Source: Brasenia schreberi (lineage: Eukaryota; Streptophyta; Magnoliopsida; Nymphaeales; Cabombaceae). Taken from it: DNA of 64,000 nt. Below are positions 1-11,900 of this stretch, piece by piece. Both the position numbers and the translations under genes were made by a program. Every line of letters begins with the position of its first letter. Position 1 is the first letter of the stretch. Below the pieces are notes generated by a model. The model saw only the letters and a program-made list of their open reading frames with translations. It ran no database searches and was not told where the DNA came from. The stretch covers positions 12,542,501 through 12,606,500 of the forward strand of contig JAYKKT010000089.1 in the NCBI GenBank assembly GCA_036023115.1, written 5' to 3'.

Positions 1-1231
1 GATTATCAAGGATCATTTCCCCTCTATTCTTATTCTGTGATGCCTCTCAGTCATTTTGGTCTAATCCAATTATCGCACAACCATACGACCCACTACCCAT
101 TATCAGAGATCTTGCTTGAGCAATATTAGCAGGAACTTGTCCACACACTTCTTGACTAATATCCTTGCTTTGGTGAGACCTAAGAATTTTCTTCTTGGTA
201 GATAGACATTAATATAGAAATGAGTAAAGTCTCGATTGATGACTACAAATCAAGACTCATTGACTACAATATAGACACAATTATTTGCAATAATCCAAAA
301 TCTTGTCATAAGCGACTATCGATATACCCCCGACTCCTTCAACAAGTCTTTTTGGCTCATCATCTCCCTACTCCTCATCACAAAAAAGAAAACATACTCC
401 TCCCACTAGCACTACTATGGGTAAAACTTGGCCCATAATAAAGAATCTACTATTGGAGCCCATCTATAATAGATGATTTAACTAATGACCTTCCAGACTC
501 CATGCACACAACCTACCTCCAAAATGTTTTGAGCAAGAAGTAACAAATTCTACTGTTTCGTCTACCATTTTGGATGAGTATTCTTCTATCGCCTTGGGAT
601 ATCATAACCTCTATAGTCGAACAACTTTACACATAGCCCTTTTATTCTTCTTTTGTCCTAAATAAAGTAGGTTATGGTTTGTATGTTATAAAAACCTTTT
701 GAGGACACACAAATCTTTCTTTTGAATGGGAGAGATTAATTAAAGAAACCTCTAATGTTTACATCTAAATATGTAAACTTTTTGATGTCAGTCAGAACTG
801 CCAAGTTGCATCCTAAACAAACTTGCTACTATCAATGAGCATCAAGAATGCATATCCTCCTTCTCTTAGAAGGTCGTGGATGGTGGCAACTCCATCGCAT
901 TTTGACTGCTCAATTAATGGAAATATCTTCATGTGTAGTCAACCTCTAGATTAAAGACTCGGTTCTCCAAGTCAAAATTTCATTTCTCTAAGAGCAACTT
1001 GAAGTTCTTTATCAACAAAACCAAGAATTACTAGACAAAGTTTCTCGAGTACGGTTCAATCTCAACTCTCTACAATCTCAGGCAACTGCTACTTGAGATG
1101 TAGAGGTTTCAGCTTCTCAAGAACTCATTTTAAAATTACAACAACTACATGCTTTGCTTTTCAATTGTGAAACTCTAGAGAGGGATGCTCAATCCAACAG
1201 TCTCAATCACGGTGACCTCATGGAATGTTGA
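1..1231 (+). pseudogene. Degenerate transposon-like coding remnant with coiled-coil end
   Basis: Broken plus-strand coding sequence. The clearest part is 962-1231. It reads in one frame as a Gln/Glu/Leu-rich, coiled-coil-like segment (begins VLQVKISFL, ends HGDLMEC) with two internal stops before a final TGA at 1229-1231. A short open stretch at 220-438 lies upstream. The pattern resembles the C-terminal coil of plant transposon proteins of the plant-mobile-domain type, but I could not identify the family. No intact gene is present. It might instead be a decayed Gypsy gag. Confidence 0.35.
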
Positions 1232-1695
1232 GAAATTTGACGGTAGCTTGTAATGTATGTTGAGCTAGGTTACCTAGGCTACACGCGTGACTTGAGGAAA
1301 TCAAATTAACAATCTTGTCATCATTTTTGGTCATTAATGATTGATATAAAACATCCAATCTTTTCTGCATGTGTAATTTGCTCTTTTATATTTTAGCCTT
1401 TCACTTTTCGTTCCTCCGAGGAATCCATTTGAACTAGATAAAATATTATTTAATGGTATACATTATCCTATACTGTCGCCTCATTAAACCCATCATTGCT
1501 TCAAAATCTTAGCCAAATGATGACATGAGGCAATATGACTTCACCGATGGGACATTGCTCTTTCTATAAAATGGGACTAAGAGTGCTACCCCTACTTATC
1601 CTTTTTTATGAAAAACTGTGAACATTTTCTTTGTAATCAAGCTCTCCTACGAAAAGCATCTTAAGCCTCTTCCTTAACCAACATATGATATTCTT
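1232..1695. other. AT-rich stretch without recognisable gene
   Basis: No open frame, repeat structure or RNA gene could be recognised. It separates two coding remnants that may come from related elements. Confidence 0.5.
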
Positions 1696-4620
1696 ATGGC
1701 TTCCACGAGCTCAACTCCATCTAGGATCCCAACTTAAGGTTACCACATATTTCAACTTTTTTACTTTGATTTTTTTATTCTTAGCACTACTATGTCTGCT
1801 ATAGAAGGCCTTAGAGCTGTTGAAGAGATGATCATCTCGGAAATCCTTTCGCTCCATGCAAAGCGGTTTTGATACAATCATTTCCCCAAAAAACTTCGCA
1901 CTTGACTGAGACCTTATGAGACCTTATAGGAAATACATTGGATCGAGTGGGTGCCACATATATGAACAATTGGTGCAACTTAGAAATTTTTTATTTCATG
2001 TAACTGTCCTATGTTGTCTTCCCTCCACACCTCAATCTTCTTTTTAGCTTCTTAAGTCTTTGATCTAGCAAACTCAATTATTTTATTCTTAAACTAGGTA
2101 CAATGATCAACCATCTTAGATGTTCATGCTATCACTAAACTCCCCTCTAATGGCTTCAAACTCTATTCTTTATGTTCTTCTTTTTGTTTTTCTTTTATTT
2201 CCAAAAACCTTTTATACAAAAGATTTTTAGAAGTCAACACACGTGATTCGAAAAGATAACTGAAATGAACATGGTAGCTTTCTTCTATTCTAACTGTGCA
2301 AGTTCATCATTTGCCCAACGACATAGCAATAACTAAGCCTTATTTTTTGATCATCCTTTTGATTTTTAATCGTTTTTCTTGGGTACCTTTTTTCGGGGTA
2401 TTCAATCATATATTTCTCAACTTATGAACAAAAAACACCCAATATTGCTTTTGGCCTATGGTGGTTTCTCCAGTATTGAATATACTTTTATTTCTCCCAA
2501 CTGCATACTCTTAGTCTCTCGGGTCACCATGTTGCTAACCTTAAATGAGAAGAATTCGGTTTAGGTAGAGTTTTCTTGAAACTTCATTCTCAAACTAGGA
2601 TACTATCAATCTATCTCCAATAAATTACTCAAATTAGAGTTTGAAAATAATTCTAATTTTTATCCATCGAGTCATAGGAAATAAGTGACTCAACATATAT
2701 AAGAAAAAGAATCCAACCCCTCTTAAATCTCCACCACAGAGTGGCATTAATTTGTGTGCTCTCAAGATTTACTCAATAGGATTGGTGCATCCTCTTCCTC
2801 TACCAACCGAACAATGGTCGAGAGATATTTCTCTCAATGTTTAACCCATCAATTTGTGCTTGACTAGAGAATTTATGGCCCTATTTATCCAACTTAGATG
2901 TTAGCGGGCAACATAGTGATGTTAAATTTAGTAATCAAAGTGGTGACTAAAGCAAATTTTCGAGTAATCGAGAGTTTCCCTTTTAATAGCTTCACAACCA
3001 ACACAAGACCCACCCCTAAATATGAAGGGTGGTGGTCTTTGGCTATTTATGTCATCTTTAACAAAGAATAGGAGGACTTTATCAATCAATTCACCTACTC
3101 GATGCTTGCTGAACCAAGTGCGAAATATGCATGACTGACTAGACTTCATTGCCTCAAAGACATCCTTGCTCCACTGCTTCGACCTCTTCGCTACAAGAAC
3201 TTGTTTCAGAGTTGAATACAAAAGATCCCAAGGAGGAGGGTTTTTCATTGATTCACTGACTTTATAGAAGGGTAAGCTTTTCTTGTTGGCACATGTCTTT
3301 GTCTATTTTTCTTTTTAATCATATTGACAAAGTCTACAGGTAGCCGAAATTCCTGTCTACCCTATGGGTTTAAACAAAGGTCTCCTTTTAATGTCCTTTG
3401 ATTCGGCTAGGACCGTCATAGCTCATCATGAAGAACCTTGAGCTTCTACCTTGACCATGACACCTACTACATTCGACTAAGAAAAAATACACATCCTCGA
3501 TAAGCAGACTACAACCATCAGTACACCCAATCAAGAAGAGACCCAAGTTTTTATTCCTTTCGGGGTAGCGGCTGCCATAACCCAAGTTTTGAAAGTCCAT
3601 ACTAAGGCGACTGCTAACAAGGAGTCTTTGTCATAGGCTCAAACTAGTCCCTACGACTGTGAGACTTTAGAGAGCTCTTGTGCTTGTTTCGACCAATAGC
3701 TACAACCTCGTTTGAATAATTTGTTAGCAATCATTACTTTTAGACCATAATCCACTCTTACAGAGGGTGCCACCAATGTTCCTCCAAAAGAAAATCTAGT
3801 CAATACAGACATGCCAAGTGATAACGCTATGCTCACAAGATAAGTAGTGCCTCCACCACCCATACGAATCTTGGTAGATGCAGAGTTTGTTTGAAACATT
3901 CTTGGTAAGAATTCTTGGAAAGGATGAGAACTCCAAGGCACTCTTTCTTTTATCTTTTAGAGGATAGCCACCAATGGAGATATACCTCCTCGAGCTCCAT
4001 AGATCTACTTTGATCTCCAAAGAGTGATCAATCAAGAATATCTCCTGACAACTTCGATCATGAGCTTCTAATCTATAATATAGTAAGGATCAATGTCAAG
4101 AATCTTGTGAGCATATTGACCACCTTGGATGTGACTTCCTCTCTCCCAATAAATTATCGTTTACATCACAACTTCTGCATCTCACCTTCGTTTATTGCAA
4201 GCAAATTCTAATCTTGGATGGTAACCAGTTGATTAACAATTATAGTAGGCATGGTTCTTGCCATATGACAAAATAATGCCATTTGAAGATCCCATAACTG
4301 CCTCTATAACCAATCATTAGCTGATGGTCGAAGCCATTCGATAACATTTTCATTCAATTGTATGTAAGGCATAGCCAACATAGTCTCCTTTTGTTGGTGT
4401 GGAGATGCTCAATTGCATCATTAGAGACTAGAGGTTGAGTGCTAAGCACCGAGGATGGATGATCAGTGTATGTATTGGATGATGCTATGGAATAAACTCG
4501 ATCGGATTGAGTTTGCATAAATTGGACAATCCCACAAGTAAGCATGTAGGTCCCACTGGGTGTATCAACCCCACATGAATGACTAAGTACGGTAAGCTTG
4601 AGACAAATACTAGAAGACAA
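1696..4620 (+). mobile_element. Degenerate plant-mobile-domain-like element
   Basis: Plus-strand coding remnants run through this stretch with many stops and frame changes. A possible N-terminus begins at the ATG at 1696 (MASTSSTPSRIPT then a stop). The best block is 2898-3071, ending RPTPKYEGWWSLAIYVIFNK before a stop. The aromatic K-Y-E-x-W-W motif and the preceding F-N-S-F resemble plant mobile domain (PMD) transposon proteins. Later pieces at 3360-3640 are Thr/Gln-rich. The minus-strand open frames over 2928-4035 look like shadows. Terminal repeats were not found. The assignment is a family-level guess; a Gypsy gag remains possible. Confidence 0.35.
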
Positions 4621-5370
4621 ATAGCATGCTAGAGAACTATAACCCTCGTTCTTAAGGGAAAAACAAGACTAAATAAGGTATCATTGAAATACCTCTTAAG
4701 TATATGATTGTGCATATCTCCGCTGGAGATAGGAGTTGTGTAGGCACTCATGCACTTAAGAAGTTGAAAGAACTATATTACATTTACCCCTAGGAAAAGT
4801 AAAAGAAGAAAAAAATTGCAATTACATCATTGATTTCTTGATGTCATTTTTTTATTACACATGCCTATTTATAAACTTTATGAAAATAACAAACTCTGTG
4901 TCAAGTTTTTCAGGTGTGTTTTCCAATAACTTTTCATTTCACTATTCATACCACTCTTTTCGCCTTCATGCCAATTAAGGTATGTCAACCGACCCCGCAA
5001 TCCATACAATCAACTTGAGATAATAATCCTATCTCGCATGCTTGAAGTCATAACCCTTCACGATCTATATGTTCCTTTTCTTTTTCAAAACTGTTCACCT
5101 TCTACTATATATATCCTCATACATTTTCTGGCATCAACAACACCTTTCTAGTTTAATTTTATGATGCTTCTCAATTGCACCATTTTAGAACTAGCTTTCA
5201 CTTGTGTGCAACTGAAAACAATGGTAGAAATGCCCCACTTGGTACCATGAGATGCATATGGGAACCATAAAAGGGTAGGAACTCTAATTCTTATAGATAC
5301 TAGAACTCGGAGAAAAGAAAATGGATTTATCAATGAAAGTGACAATGCTAGAATTATTAGCCGGGGTCCT
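4621..5370. other. Intergenic stretch, nothing recognised
   Basis: AT-rich sequence without supported genes. Small open frames here have no recognisable motif and carry no sign of coding constraint. Confidence 0.5.
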
Positions 5371-5373
5371 TTA

Positions 5374-5734
5374 AGGTGTATTTGGTTCATGGTGTCAGGC
5401 TTTCTGTACTACCACTGTAGGCTTAGACTCACATGGACTTATAGTCAAGTATCGTGTTTGATTTGCAAGTAGTATTGAAGATTGAGTTTTCCAGTGAGAT
5501 AAGATCGCAACATGAGAGACAAAGAGGTACTTGGGTTTTTTTTATGAAGCCCCTAGATCTAGTTGATGTGGCGCACGTCTTCTTTAGTACCGAAGTTTTT
5601 AATTCAAATTGGATATATGGAACCATGGTTTTATGTCGACCATGAGTTTTGTGTTTGATGCAAATGAAACTTAGAACTGTGAGTACCAAAAATCGAGGTT
5701 CAGCTCCCCCCGCAACCCCTTATCAAACACACCC
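5374..5734. mobile_element. PIF/Harbinger-like MITE with TTA target duplication
   Basis: A 361-bp non-autonomous element. The left end reads AGGTGTATTTGGTTCATG and the reverse complement of the right end reads GGGTGTGTTTGATAAGG, so the ends form an imperfect terminal inverted repeat. TTA trinucleotides flank both sides (5371-5373 and 5735-5737), which is the target-site duplication typical of PIF/Harbinger (Tourist) elements. Open frames on both strands inside it are incidental. No transposase is encoded, so it would depend on an element elsewhere. Confidence 0.75.
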
Positions 5735-5737
5735 TTA

Positions 5738-6370
5738 GGCATCCATATATGACCAGTAGTGTACTTCACTAAAGAGAAGAAAAACTTATCAGCCGCATGG
5801 TCCGGTTAGCCCGTAGCCACAGTGAGAGAACAACCAATGCACTGGTATCAAATCAAGATTAACCGGCATAAACGTAGCAGCTTGGAATAGCCACCGAGTC
5901 CCCAAAGGGTAGAAGAACGAGAACCATCAAAATGCAATGGTTAATGGCGCGTGCATTCGCCAAATAGATGATAGTAAATAAACGAGTGAACGAATAAAAA
6001 AAAGAACAAAGAAAGAATTATATCAACGATTTCTTTTTTAAGAAACCTGATCTTCAGTCTTTATTGTCTACCAAACCCAGATGTAGCTGAATAGGTGTTC
6101 TCTCGTCAAAGAGGCTGGAATTGGTTCAGACAAGAAAAAGCGATCATAGAAAGCGAAAGGCGTGGCCGAAGGGAAAACCAAGAAAGAAAAGGAAGCAGGC
6201 GACAAAGATCGGCTACAGTAAGATGGCGGAGTTCCTTTTGTCAAAGAACTGGACCCGGAAAAGTTTGAAAAGGAAAGTTAGATTCAGCAGATATGGAATT
6301 TGGACTGACCCGTCTTTAAGAGATTTGGTGGTCGCCTGGAAATAAAGCCTAGGATTTTCTTAATTGAGAC
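5738..6370 (+). other. Higher-GC segment with basic 74-codon frame; possible organelle-derived DNA
   Basis: This segment differs from its neighbours: less AT-rich, fewer homopolymers, and carrying an open frame at 6121-6345. That frame encodes a very Lys/Arg-rich 74-residue product (N-terminal MVQTRKSDHRKRK, later GYSKMAEFLLSKNW and RYGIWTDPSLRDLV). I do not recognise the protein. The texture recalls plant mitochondrial intergenic or intronic DNA transferred to the nucleus, but no mitochondrial gene can be named. It could equally be part of a lost nuclear gene. Confidence 0.25.
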
Positions 6371-6915
6371 TCGGTTGAAAATTAATGCGCCTTCACACCA
6401 GCCAGGAAACCAACCACCATAGCGTCTACCGCTCCTCTTAATTAGGGATTGTTGCAATATTGGTCCGACTCGTGGTGACCCATCCCAACCTAATCCCAGC
6501 TAAAGATTTGCTCACGAGCTACTCGAATTATGACTGGAGGAAAAGTCAATGTCGACTGGATCCTTTGAGCTTGAGTTGCTCGTGAGGCATACTCGAGGTT
6601 GCCAGTACAGGGCTCGAGCAGCTCGAGAGCCTGATTAAGATTTATAATTTAGACACAAGTTTCGGATTGAGTTCACTGAGCTCAATTTGAGCTAAGCTTA
6701 ATCTAGCCGATCTTGGTTGTGACTAGCTGTACCAACAAGCTAGCCTAGCTTGAATTTTCCAAAGATAGCTCGAACTTGACCTCAAGCGAAGCATTTTCTT
6801 AATAAATTGAGTTGAGCTTGCTTGTACTCAAGCTGAAGTCAGCTCAATGACCGCCTAATCCTCTTCGGGTTGGGTATTACTAGGTCAAGGTCAGGTTAAG
6901 AGAAGCGCCAAATAC
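6371..6915. repeat. CTCGAG/AGCTCGA-rich dispersed repeat remnant
   Basis: Many AGCTCGAG, CTCGAGCT and GCTTGAGC words occur in both orientations (for example around 6515-6640 and 6760-6850). This is typical of decayed plant non-autonomous DNA transposons. No boundaries or target duplications were found. Confidence 0.4.
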
Positions 6916-6935
6916 CGTTGTTCAAGTATAGGGTG

Positions 6936-7060
6936 AACGCAACGAGAATGTTAGCTCAACGGCAGGGTTTTCTTGCACCATTAGAGAGTTTGACTCCCGG
7001 AAGGTGCATGTGTGGGTGTGTATTAGGCTTTGGCCTCCTCTTGTAACAAAGAAAAAAAAG
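6936..7060 (+). mobile_element. tRNA-derived SINE, copy 1
   Basis: A 125-bp SINE flanked by a perfect 11-bp target-site duplication AGTATAGGGTG (6925-6935 and 7061-7071). An A-box-like TTAGCTCAACGG lies near the 5' end and a B-box-like GTTTGACTCCC follows, as expected for an internal RNA polymerase III promoter taken from a tRNA. The body continues into TTAGGCTTTGGCCTCCTC and ends in an A-rich tail (GAAAAAAAAG). Three further copies with their own duplications occur in this window. It codes for nothing and would be mobilised by LINE enzymes. Confidence 0.9.
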
Positions 7061-7215
7061 AGTATAGGGTGCATTCAGAATCAGTACCCAGCCCAAATTA
7101 TGTATGGTTGTGTGTATAGACAATGTAATTTATAAGTAAGATAATTTGTTATACATTGTGATTATATAGTGTGAGAAGATATGACCTTTTTTAAGATAAC
7201 TATTGCAATAGTACA

Positions 7216-7312
7216 AGATCGTGCATTATTGCATCGAAGAATCGACTTTGCCAACCAAGCCTTTAGCCAACCCCGCCTAGTGTGGGAAAGGGCTTGGTTG
7301 CTGTTGTTTTCA
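7216..7312 (+). mobile_element. 3' end of RTE-type LINE
   Basis: A short plus-strand tail matching the 3' end of the other LINE copies in the window: GATCGTGCATTATTGCATCG, then CCGCCTAGTGTGGG, AAAGGGCTTGG and TTGCTGTTG. Plant RTE elements characteristically end in TTG-type repeats. The copy is severely 5'-truncated. Confidence 0.7.
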
Positions 7313-8430
7313 GTGTACTTTAATGTATAGTGTTATTTATATATTATATATAATGTTGGGACATCATGGTTTCGGTGCAATGGGGCAGGTATGGTATGTA
7401 GAGTTGGTCTCGGGTTCAGTTACAAGAATACTTATCCCATATCCACCCCATTGTCATTCCTATTAGTTTTAAAGGTTTTCTCCTCTACATATCTCGTGCA
7501 TCCAAACCAAAACGAGCCCGGGTCACTTAATGGCCATTGTGCTTTGTGGAGAACCTAGAAATTTTCCTACGTGAGGCAAAGTCCAGTTGGGTATGAATCA
7601 GGTGAGACCGGTGGTAACTTCGCTTGAAGAATTTGGATGGCTTGTACTGATTTTCTTGGATCTTGGGCGAGGTGAAGCGGCCACCTCGCCCATGAATGGG
7701 TCGGATATGATCTTGAAACCGATCTGTGGTGAGCCCGAATAGTTGGGCTCTGGTGATAGATCAGAATATGTTATATGTCCATTGTCTAGGTCTCTTAGAA
7801 AATCCACTGGAATTTTGAAGTCATGACAATGGCTTAAAATAAGCGCATATTTTATTGCCTTAAGATGTTATCAGATGATCACTATCTTACAAGTTTCTAC
7901 TTCTAGCATATTGCCAAGAGTTTTCCCTACTTAAAACGTGCCTCTCAAGCCAACAGATACTGTCAGTGTTAGGGATGGGTTATGGTGAGAGTACACTTAT
8001 GTAGGAAATCCGGATTTAGTGCAGCGTGGATGATTGATGCGTCATTGTGTTCTAAGTCACTTTCTTGAATTTGTAACTTTTTCTTTGAATTTCAAAAAAC
8101 AAATAGTATGTATTTTTTATTTTAAAGTTATTCAATCTTTTAATCGAATGGTTAAGATTTTATGTATTAGTGCATCACTCATGCAAGGTGACTAAATCCG
8201 GCCTCCCAACTTATATGTTTCACTATGATTCGAGTTGGTCCTAGCGTATCATACTATATGGATGGATTCAGTAGGGAGGTAATGGTTTAGATATTGTTTG
8301 GATAGTGGTTTACCAAGTCCCTGTTTAACTAAACATTTACACATGGAGCAATGACCAACCCGTGAATTTCCTTAGGTATAGAAGCTTTTAAGTAGAACTT
8401 TGATAGGTGTGAGGAGTTCAATGATCTCTT
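7313..8430. other. Intergenic stretch with GGGTATGG-type repeat fragment
   Basis: No gene recognised. A fragment near 7365-7470 (ATGGGGCAGGTATGG, later CACCCCATTGTCATTCC) resembles the common plant repeat seen again near 29285-29375 and 40190-40310. The remainder has only short chance frames. Confidence 0.4.
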
Positions 8431-8969
8431 GAATTCAACTAACCGTAATGTAAGATTTCGACCACGAACATGTTATGGGTCCATGAAGGGAGTGAGAATT
8501 GGCCTCGAAATCTCTTACCAGTTATTGATGGAGTCATGATCAAGTGATGCAAAGTAGATTCCGGTGAAATGTAGGACACGGATTTCATTGGTGTACTTAA
8601 GATGCACAAACTCATTTTGAAAAGCTCAAACCATGTGTTCACTGTCAAACTCAATTAACATACCCAATATGGCGCAACATCTTGCATTTTTCCGTGGATC
8701 TTTTGAAAATTCTCTCAAAAAGAGCCTGATATTACCATGAAGCCAAATCTTGGACATTTAACTATCTAATAAGTTTTATATCTTATACTTGATATTTTCC
8801 TTCATGACGAGAATAAGTGGAAGCAACCAATTTAGAAATACCGATTTTGTGAATTTCACAAGGGCAGACTACTTGAATTCTCCTTTGCATATCGATATCG
8901 CTGATGACATGATCTTATTCACTACAAGATAGGAGAGTGGAGTCTTGTGCTCTCTAACAAATTGCGCAA

Positions 8970-9188
8970 TTATGTTTTCATCCATTTCCAATAAAAATTA
9001 GATTTGACGGGTTTTAGAATCACCTTCATATCTCTTATTCGTGGACCATGATATGCTTTAATAATAAACTGATTAAAGCACAAGATATACAAAAGCAATA
9101 TTTTACCATCATAGTAGAAAATACTGCCATGAATCAAATGATGCAAATAGGAGGATGGGGCCGCAAATTCCACCAATTTCCGATTCAT
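8970..9188 (-). pseudogene. Gypsy integrase N-terminal remnant
   Basis: The open frame contains FYYDGKILLLYILCFNQFII followed by KAYHGPRIRDMKVILKPVKSNFYWKWMK. This aligns with the Gypsy integrase zinc-binding domain (L-Y-Y-K-G-R..., H-D-x-P-x-x-G-H-x-G-x-x-K-T-x-x-x-x-x-x-x-F-Y-W-x-G-M). The second zinc-binding His is replaced, so the site looks dead. Confidence 0.75.
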
Positions 9189-9600
9189 GTGTTGGACCTC
9201 CTAGCTGAAAGCACTATGAGTTTGACAATTTTTTGGAATGGGAGAGCATCAACACCTAGGTTATTCTTGTCTCTTTTGTACTTGATGTTGAAATCATATC
9301 CTAAAAATTTAGAGATCGACCTTTGTTGTTGTTTGGTAGTGATCCTTTGCTCCAAAATAATCTTCAAACTATTATGGTTGGTTTACAAAGTAAATCACCT
9401 CTCAAGTACATATGGTCTCCATTTGTTAAGGGCTAGGATGGTTCAAAATAGCTCCTTGTCATATGTCGAGTAACACCTCTTACCAACCAATATGAACTTG
9501 GTTTTATGTGCAATTTGATGTTCTTCTTGCATGAAAACAATCCCTACTCTAATGTGGTACAAGTCGATCTGGACCACGAACTGCTTGGTAAAGTCTAACA
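9185..9600 (-). pseudogene. Gypsy RNase H remnant
   Basis: Reads FTKQFVVQIDLYHIRVGIVF, then a CYSTYDKELF-like segment, then LALNKWRPYVLER, NHNSLKIILEQRITTKQQQR and FLGYDFNIKYKRDKNNLGVDAL. These match the linked RNase H motifs of Gypsy polyproteins (T-D-A-S region, Y-x-x-x-E-K-E, H-x-S-L-K, Q-R, L-G-Y-D-F-x-I-x-Y-x-x-G-x-x-N-x-x-A-D-A-L). Stops interrupt the frame, so it is inactive. Confidence 0.85.
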
Positions 9601-9610
9601 ATACAAGAAT

Positions 9611-9612
<2 letters not shown>

Positions 9613-9660
<48 letters not shown>
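9613..9660. repeat. (AT)24 microsatellite
   Basis: An uninterrupted AT dinucleotide tract lies inside the Gypsy relic, between its RT and RNase H remnants. Confidence 0.97.
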
Positions 9661-9663
<3 letters not shown>

Positions 9664-9689
9664 TAAGATGATCATCTCAAAACTTATAG

Positions 9690-9910
9690 TAAACCATAAT
9701 ATCATCAAATAAAACCAAGAAATATCAACAAAAGAAACTCTTGAATGCTTTATTCATGCATCTTTTAAAAGTAGCTAGAGCATTCATGAGTCCAAATACG
9801 ATGAACAAGAACTTATTGTGGCCCTCCCGAGTGCATAATACTGTTTTGTAGATGTCTTCGGATGCCATAAAAACTCGGTGACTACTGACTTATAAATCCA
9901 ACTCACAAAA
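9690..9910 (-). pseudogene. Gypsy reverse transcriptase fragment
   Basis: The minus strand reads EDIYKTVLCTREGHNKFLF, then VFGLMNALATFKRCMNKAF, matching Gypsy RT palm motifs (K-T-A-F-x-T-x-x-G-H-Y-E-F and F-G-L-x-N-A-P-A-T-F). A further LFDDIMVYY follows with both catalytic aspartates kept (about 9694-9714). A stop interrupts the segment just before this motif. Confidence 0.8.
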
Positions 9911-10405
9911 TAATGTATTATGTAATTAATTAACTCTTCAATGATATAAATATAGGGAATTTATCTTTCATGGTGGCATCATTAAGGGCCCTATGATCGG
10001 GGAAAAGATCCTGTAAACCATTCCTTATTCACTCATAAGACTAGTGAAGAGAAAAGATCACAGTTAGGCTAGATAATTTCTTAGTCTAATATCTCTAGAA
10101 CAAGGTCCTCAATGATATCCTTTTATAAAGAGGCATATCAAGGGCTTAACACAAATAGGACCGAGGTTCAACTTTAAGATAGTAGAATGGTCAAAAGATC
10201 GAGAGTTGAGGAAGGCCTTGAGGTTCAACAAATACATGGGAGTTCTTTGCTAAGACACAAGTGATCATCTCGATGTTAGGGAGCCGTGAGGGTTGATTGA
10301 GGTGCCAATTCGATTGCAGTACAAATGGGACCATAGTCTGGTCAATTAACTATGGGGACAACATAGCCTTAGGGAAGGCAACGAGTGGGTTGCTGGTCAG
10401 CCATG

Positions 10406-10699
10406 TCAGAGACCTCTAGAAGGGGGTTTGGTTAAAGGTAGATGTGTGCGAAACCCAAAAGTAACTGAGATAGCATATGCATGACTCAAACAACTGGTTT
10501 GGGTTTGGTTTTGATTATGGACACCACCTTTTGGTCTTTGAGATAAGGATAGACCTTGCTTGATAGACGAAGGTAACCTGAATCTTGGTGCAATCCCAAA
10601 ACATACTCTCAATTTTGTTTTCTTTAGCCAAGTCATCCCAAGTATGACATTGATTCCCTTAATGTCAATAGGGTAATGGTTGACAAATGCATCATCCAT
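10406..10699 (-). pseudogene. Gypsy aspartic protease remnant
   Basis: Open minus-strand frame of 97 codons. It contains HYPIDIKGINVILGMTWL, matching the conserved end of retrotransposon aspartic proteases (I-x-V/I-I-L-G-M-x-W-L). The catalytic Asp-Ser/Thr-Gly region should lie upstream, where the frame is broken. Its position between gag-like and RT-like remnants supports the call. Confidence 0.7.
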
Positions 10700-11900
10700 T
10701 GCATGGTACAGATTAGGTTTTCAAGAACTTGGTTATAAGACTCATTGTTACAATTACCGGCGACTATATTAAAGGATTCAATGGTTTAAATAGACATCTA
10801 AGAACTTCAATCAAGGAACTCTGAGGGAAATTATGTTTAGGATTGTATGAATCAAGACCCAACTTTTACATCAGTGATTGATTAAACTCATGGAATTTAT
10901 AGAACCACCCTTAAAAGCAATAGCCTCATCAGGCGTAAGGTTATCTTCTTCTTTTTCACTCGACACATCTAAGTGCTGGATTCCTCACTCTCATAGACTG
11001 GCATGAACATTTTAGCGTCTTACCTTGTACTCCCAATTTAGATTGCACAAAAAATATTGATTCTTTCTCCTTTTCCTTTAAGTGGTGTCAGGGTAAGTCA
11101 CTCTTCCTTGTCGGTTCCTTTGTGCCTTTACAGTCTTGCTGGACTCGATTTAGAGGGGGCACCTTTTGGAGAACTTCCCTACAATTTCATTCTCTTGTTT
11201 CTTTTTGTCATAGAGCTTCATGACGATGAAAACCTCTTATAGGTTATCAACCATGGATTCAATGAATTCAAAGTGAAGATTGTCCTTTATACCAACCATG
11301 CTTGAGTTCAAAGAGCTAGACCGTCGAGTTGTGTAACCGCCAGGGATATATCGAATTTACATTGATGCTCTTCAAGCAAACCTTCTTATTTTAAGTCTTT
11401 GATTTCAGCATGTTGGTCGCAAGAAGGTTGGGAGAGCAACACACGATGTCTTGACAGAATTCGTCCTAAGTCAGGTGCACATGCAGGGGTCAACACCATT
11501 GGAACCTTTGGTATGCATAGTCCTCTAGCTCATTGAAGGCAATGGATACATTCTCATTGTCAACAACTCCATGACGTAGCCACATCTTTAGATTGCCAGC
11601 AAAGAGTATGGACATCTTTATAGAAATCTTCCTCATTTACATTGGTTGTATGAGCTTGAAGTGAAGGTCTTCTCACTTGTTTTGTTACACCACACCCTCT
11701 TTAGTGTTTTATCCACTAACATGATCGTAATGATTTAGTTGGTACGCATGTGATTGCTCTTGAAGAGGAGGAGGCATGCATTACATGTTGAGGAGAAATA
11801 AAGGTGGTCTCTTCACGACTATCACCTACATTTCCTTGTAGACTTCAGGAACCACAATTGTTACTTAATGTGGGAATCTGATCAGAACTGCTCTCTAATA

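Larger units (their letters stand above)
8440..11900 (-). mobile_element. Decayed Ty3/Gypsy retrotransposon
   Basis: Reading the minus strand from high to low coordinates gives the Gypsy order gag, protease, reverse transcriptase, RNase H, integrase. Gag-like text lies around 11700-11300 (includes VDNENVSIAFNELEDYA). The protease end is at 10406-10699, RT at about 10200-9690, RNase H at 9600-9185 and the integrase zinc domain at 9188-8970. Stops and frameshifts occur throughout. An (AT)24 tract at 9613-9660 separates RT from RNase H. A possible degenerate tRNA-Met-type primer site (AGTATTAGAGAGCAG on the minus strand, near 11890-11910) is weak, and no LTR pair was found. Confidence 0.85.

Noticed and set aside
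5429..5689. Overlapping frames on both strands
   Set aside because: They lie entirely within a MITE whose ends and duplications are visible.
6936..7060. tRNA gene
   Set aside because: A and B boxes are present, but the cloverleaf is not intact, and the unit has a tail and target duplications like the other SINE copies.
9048..9473. 141-codon plus-strand frame
   Set aside because: Antisense to Gypsy RNase H and integrase remnants that match family motifs on the other strand.
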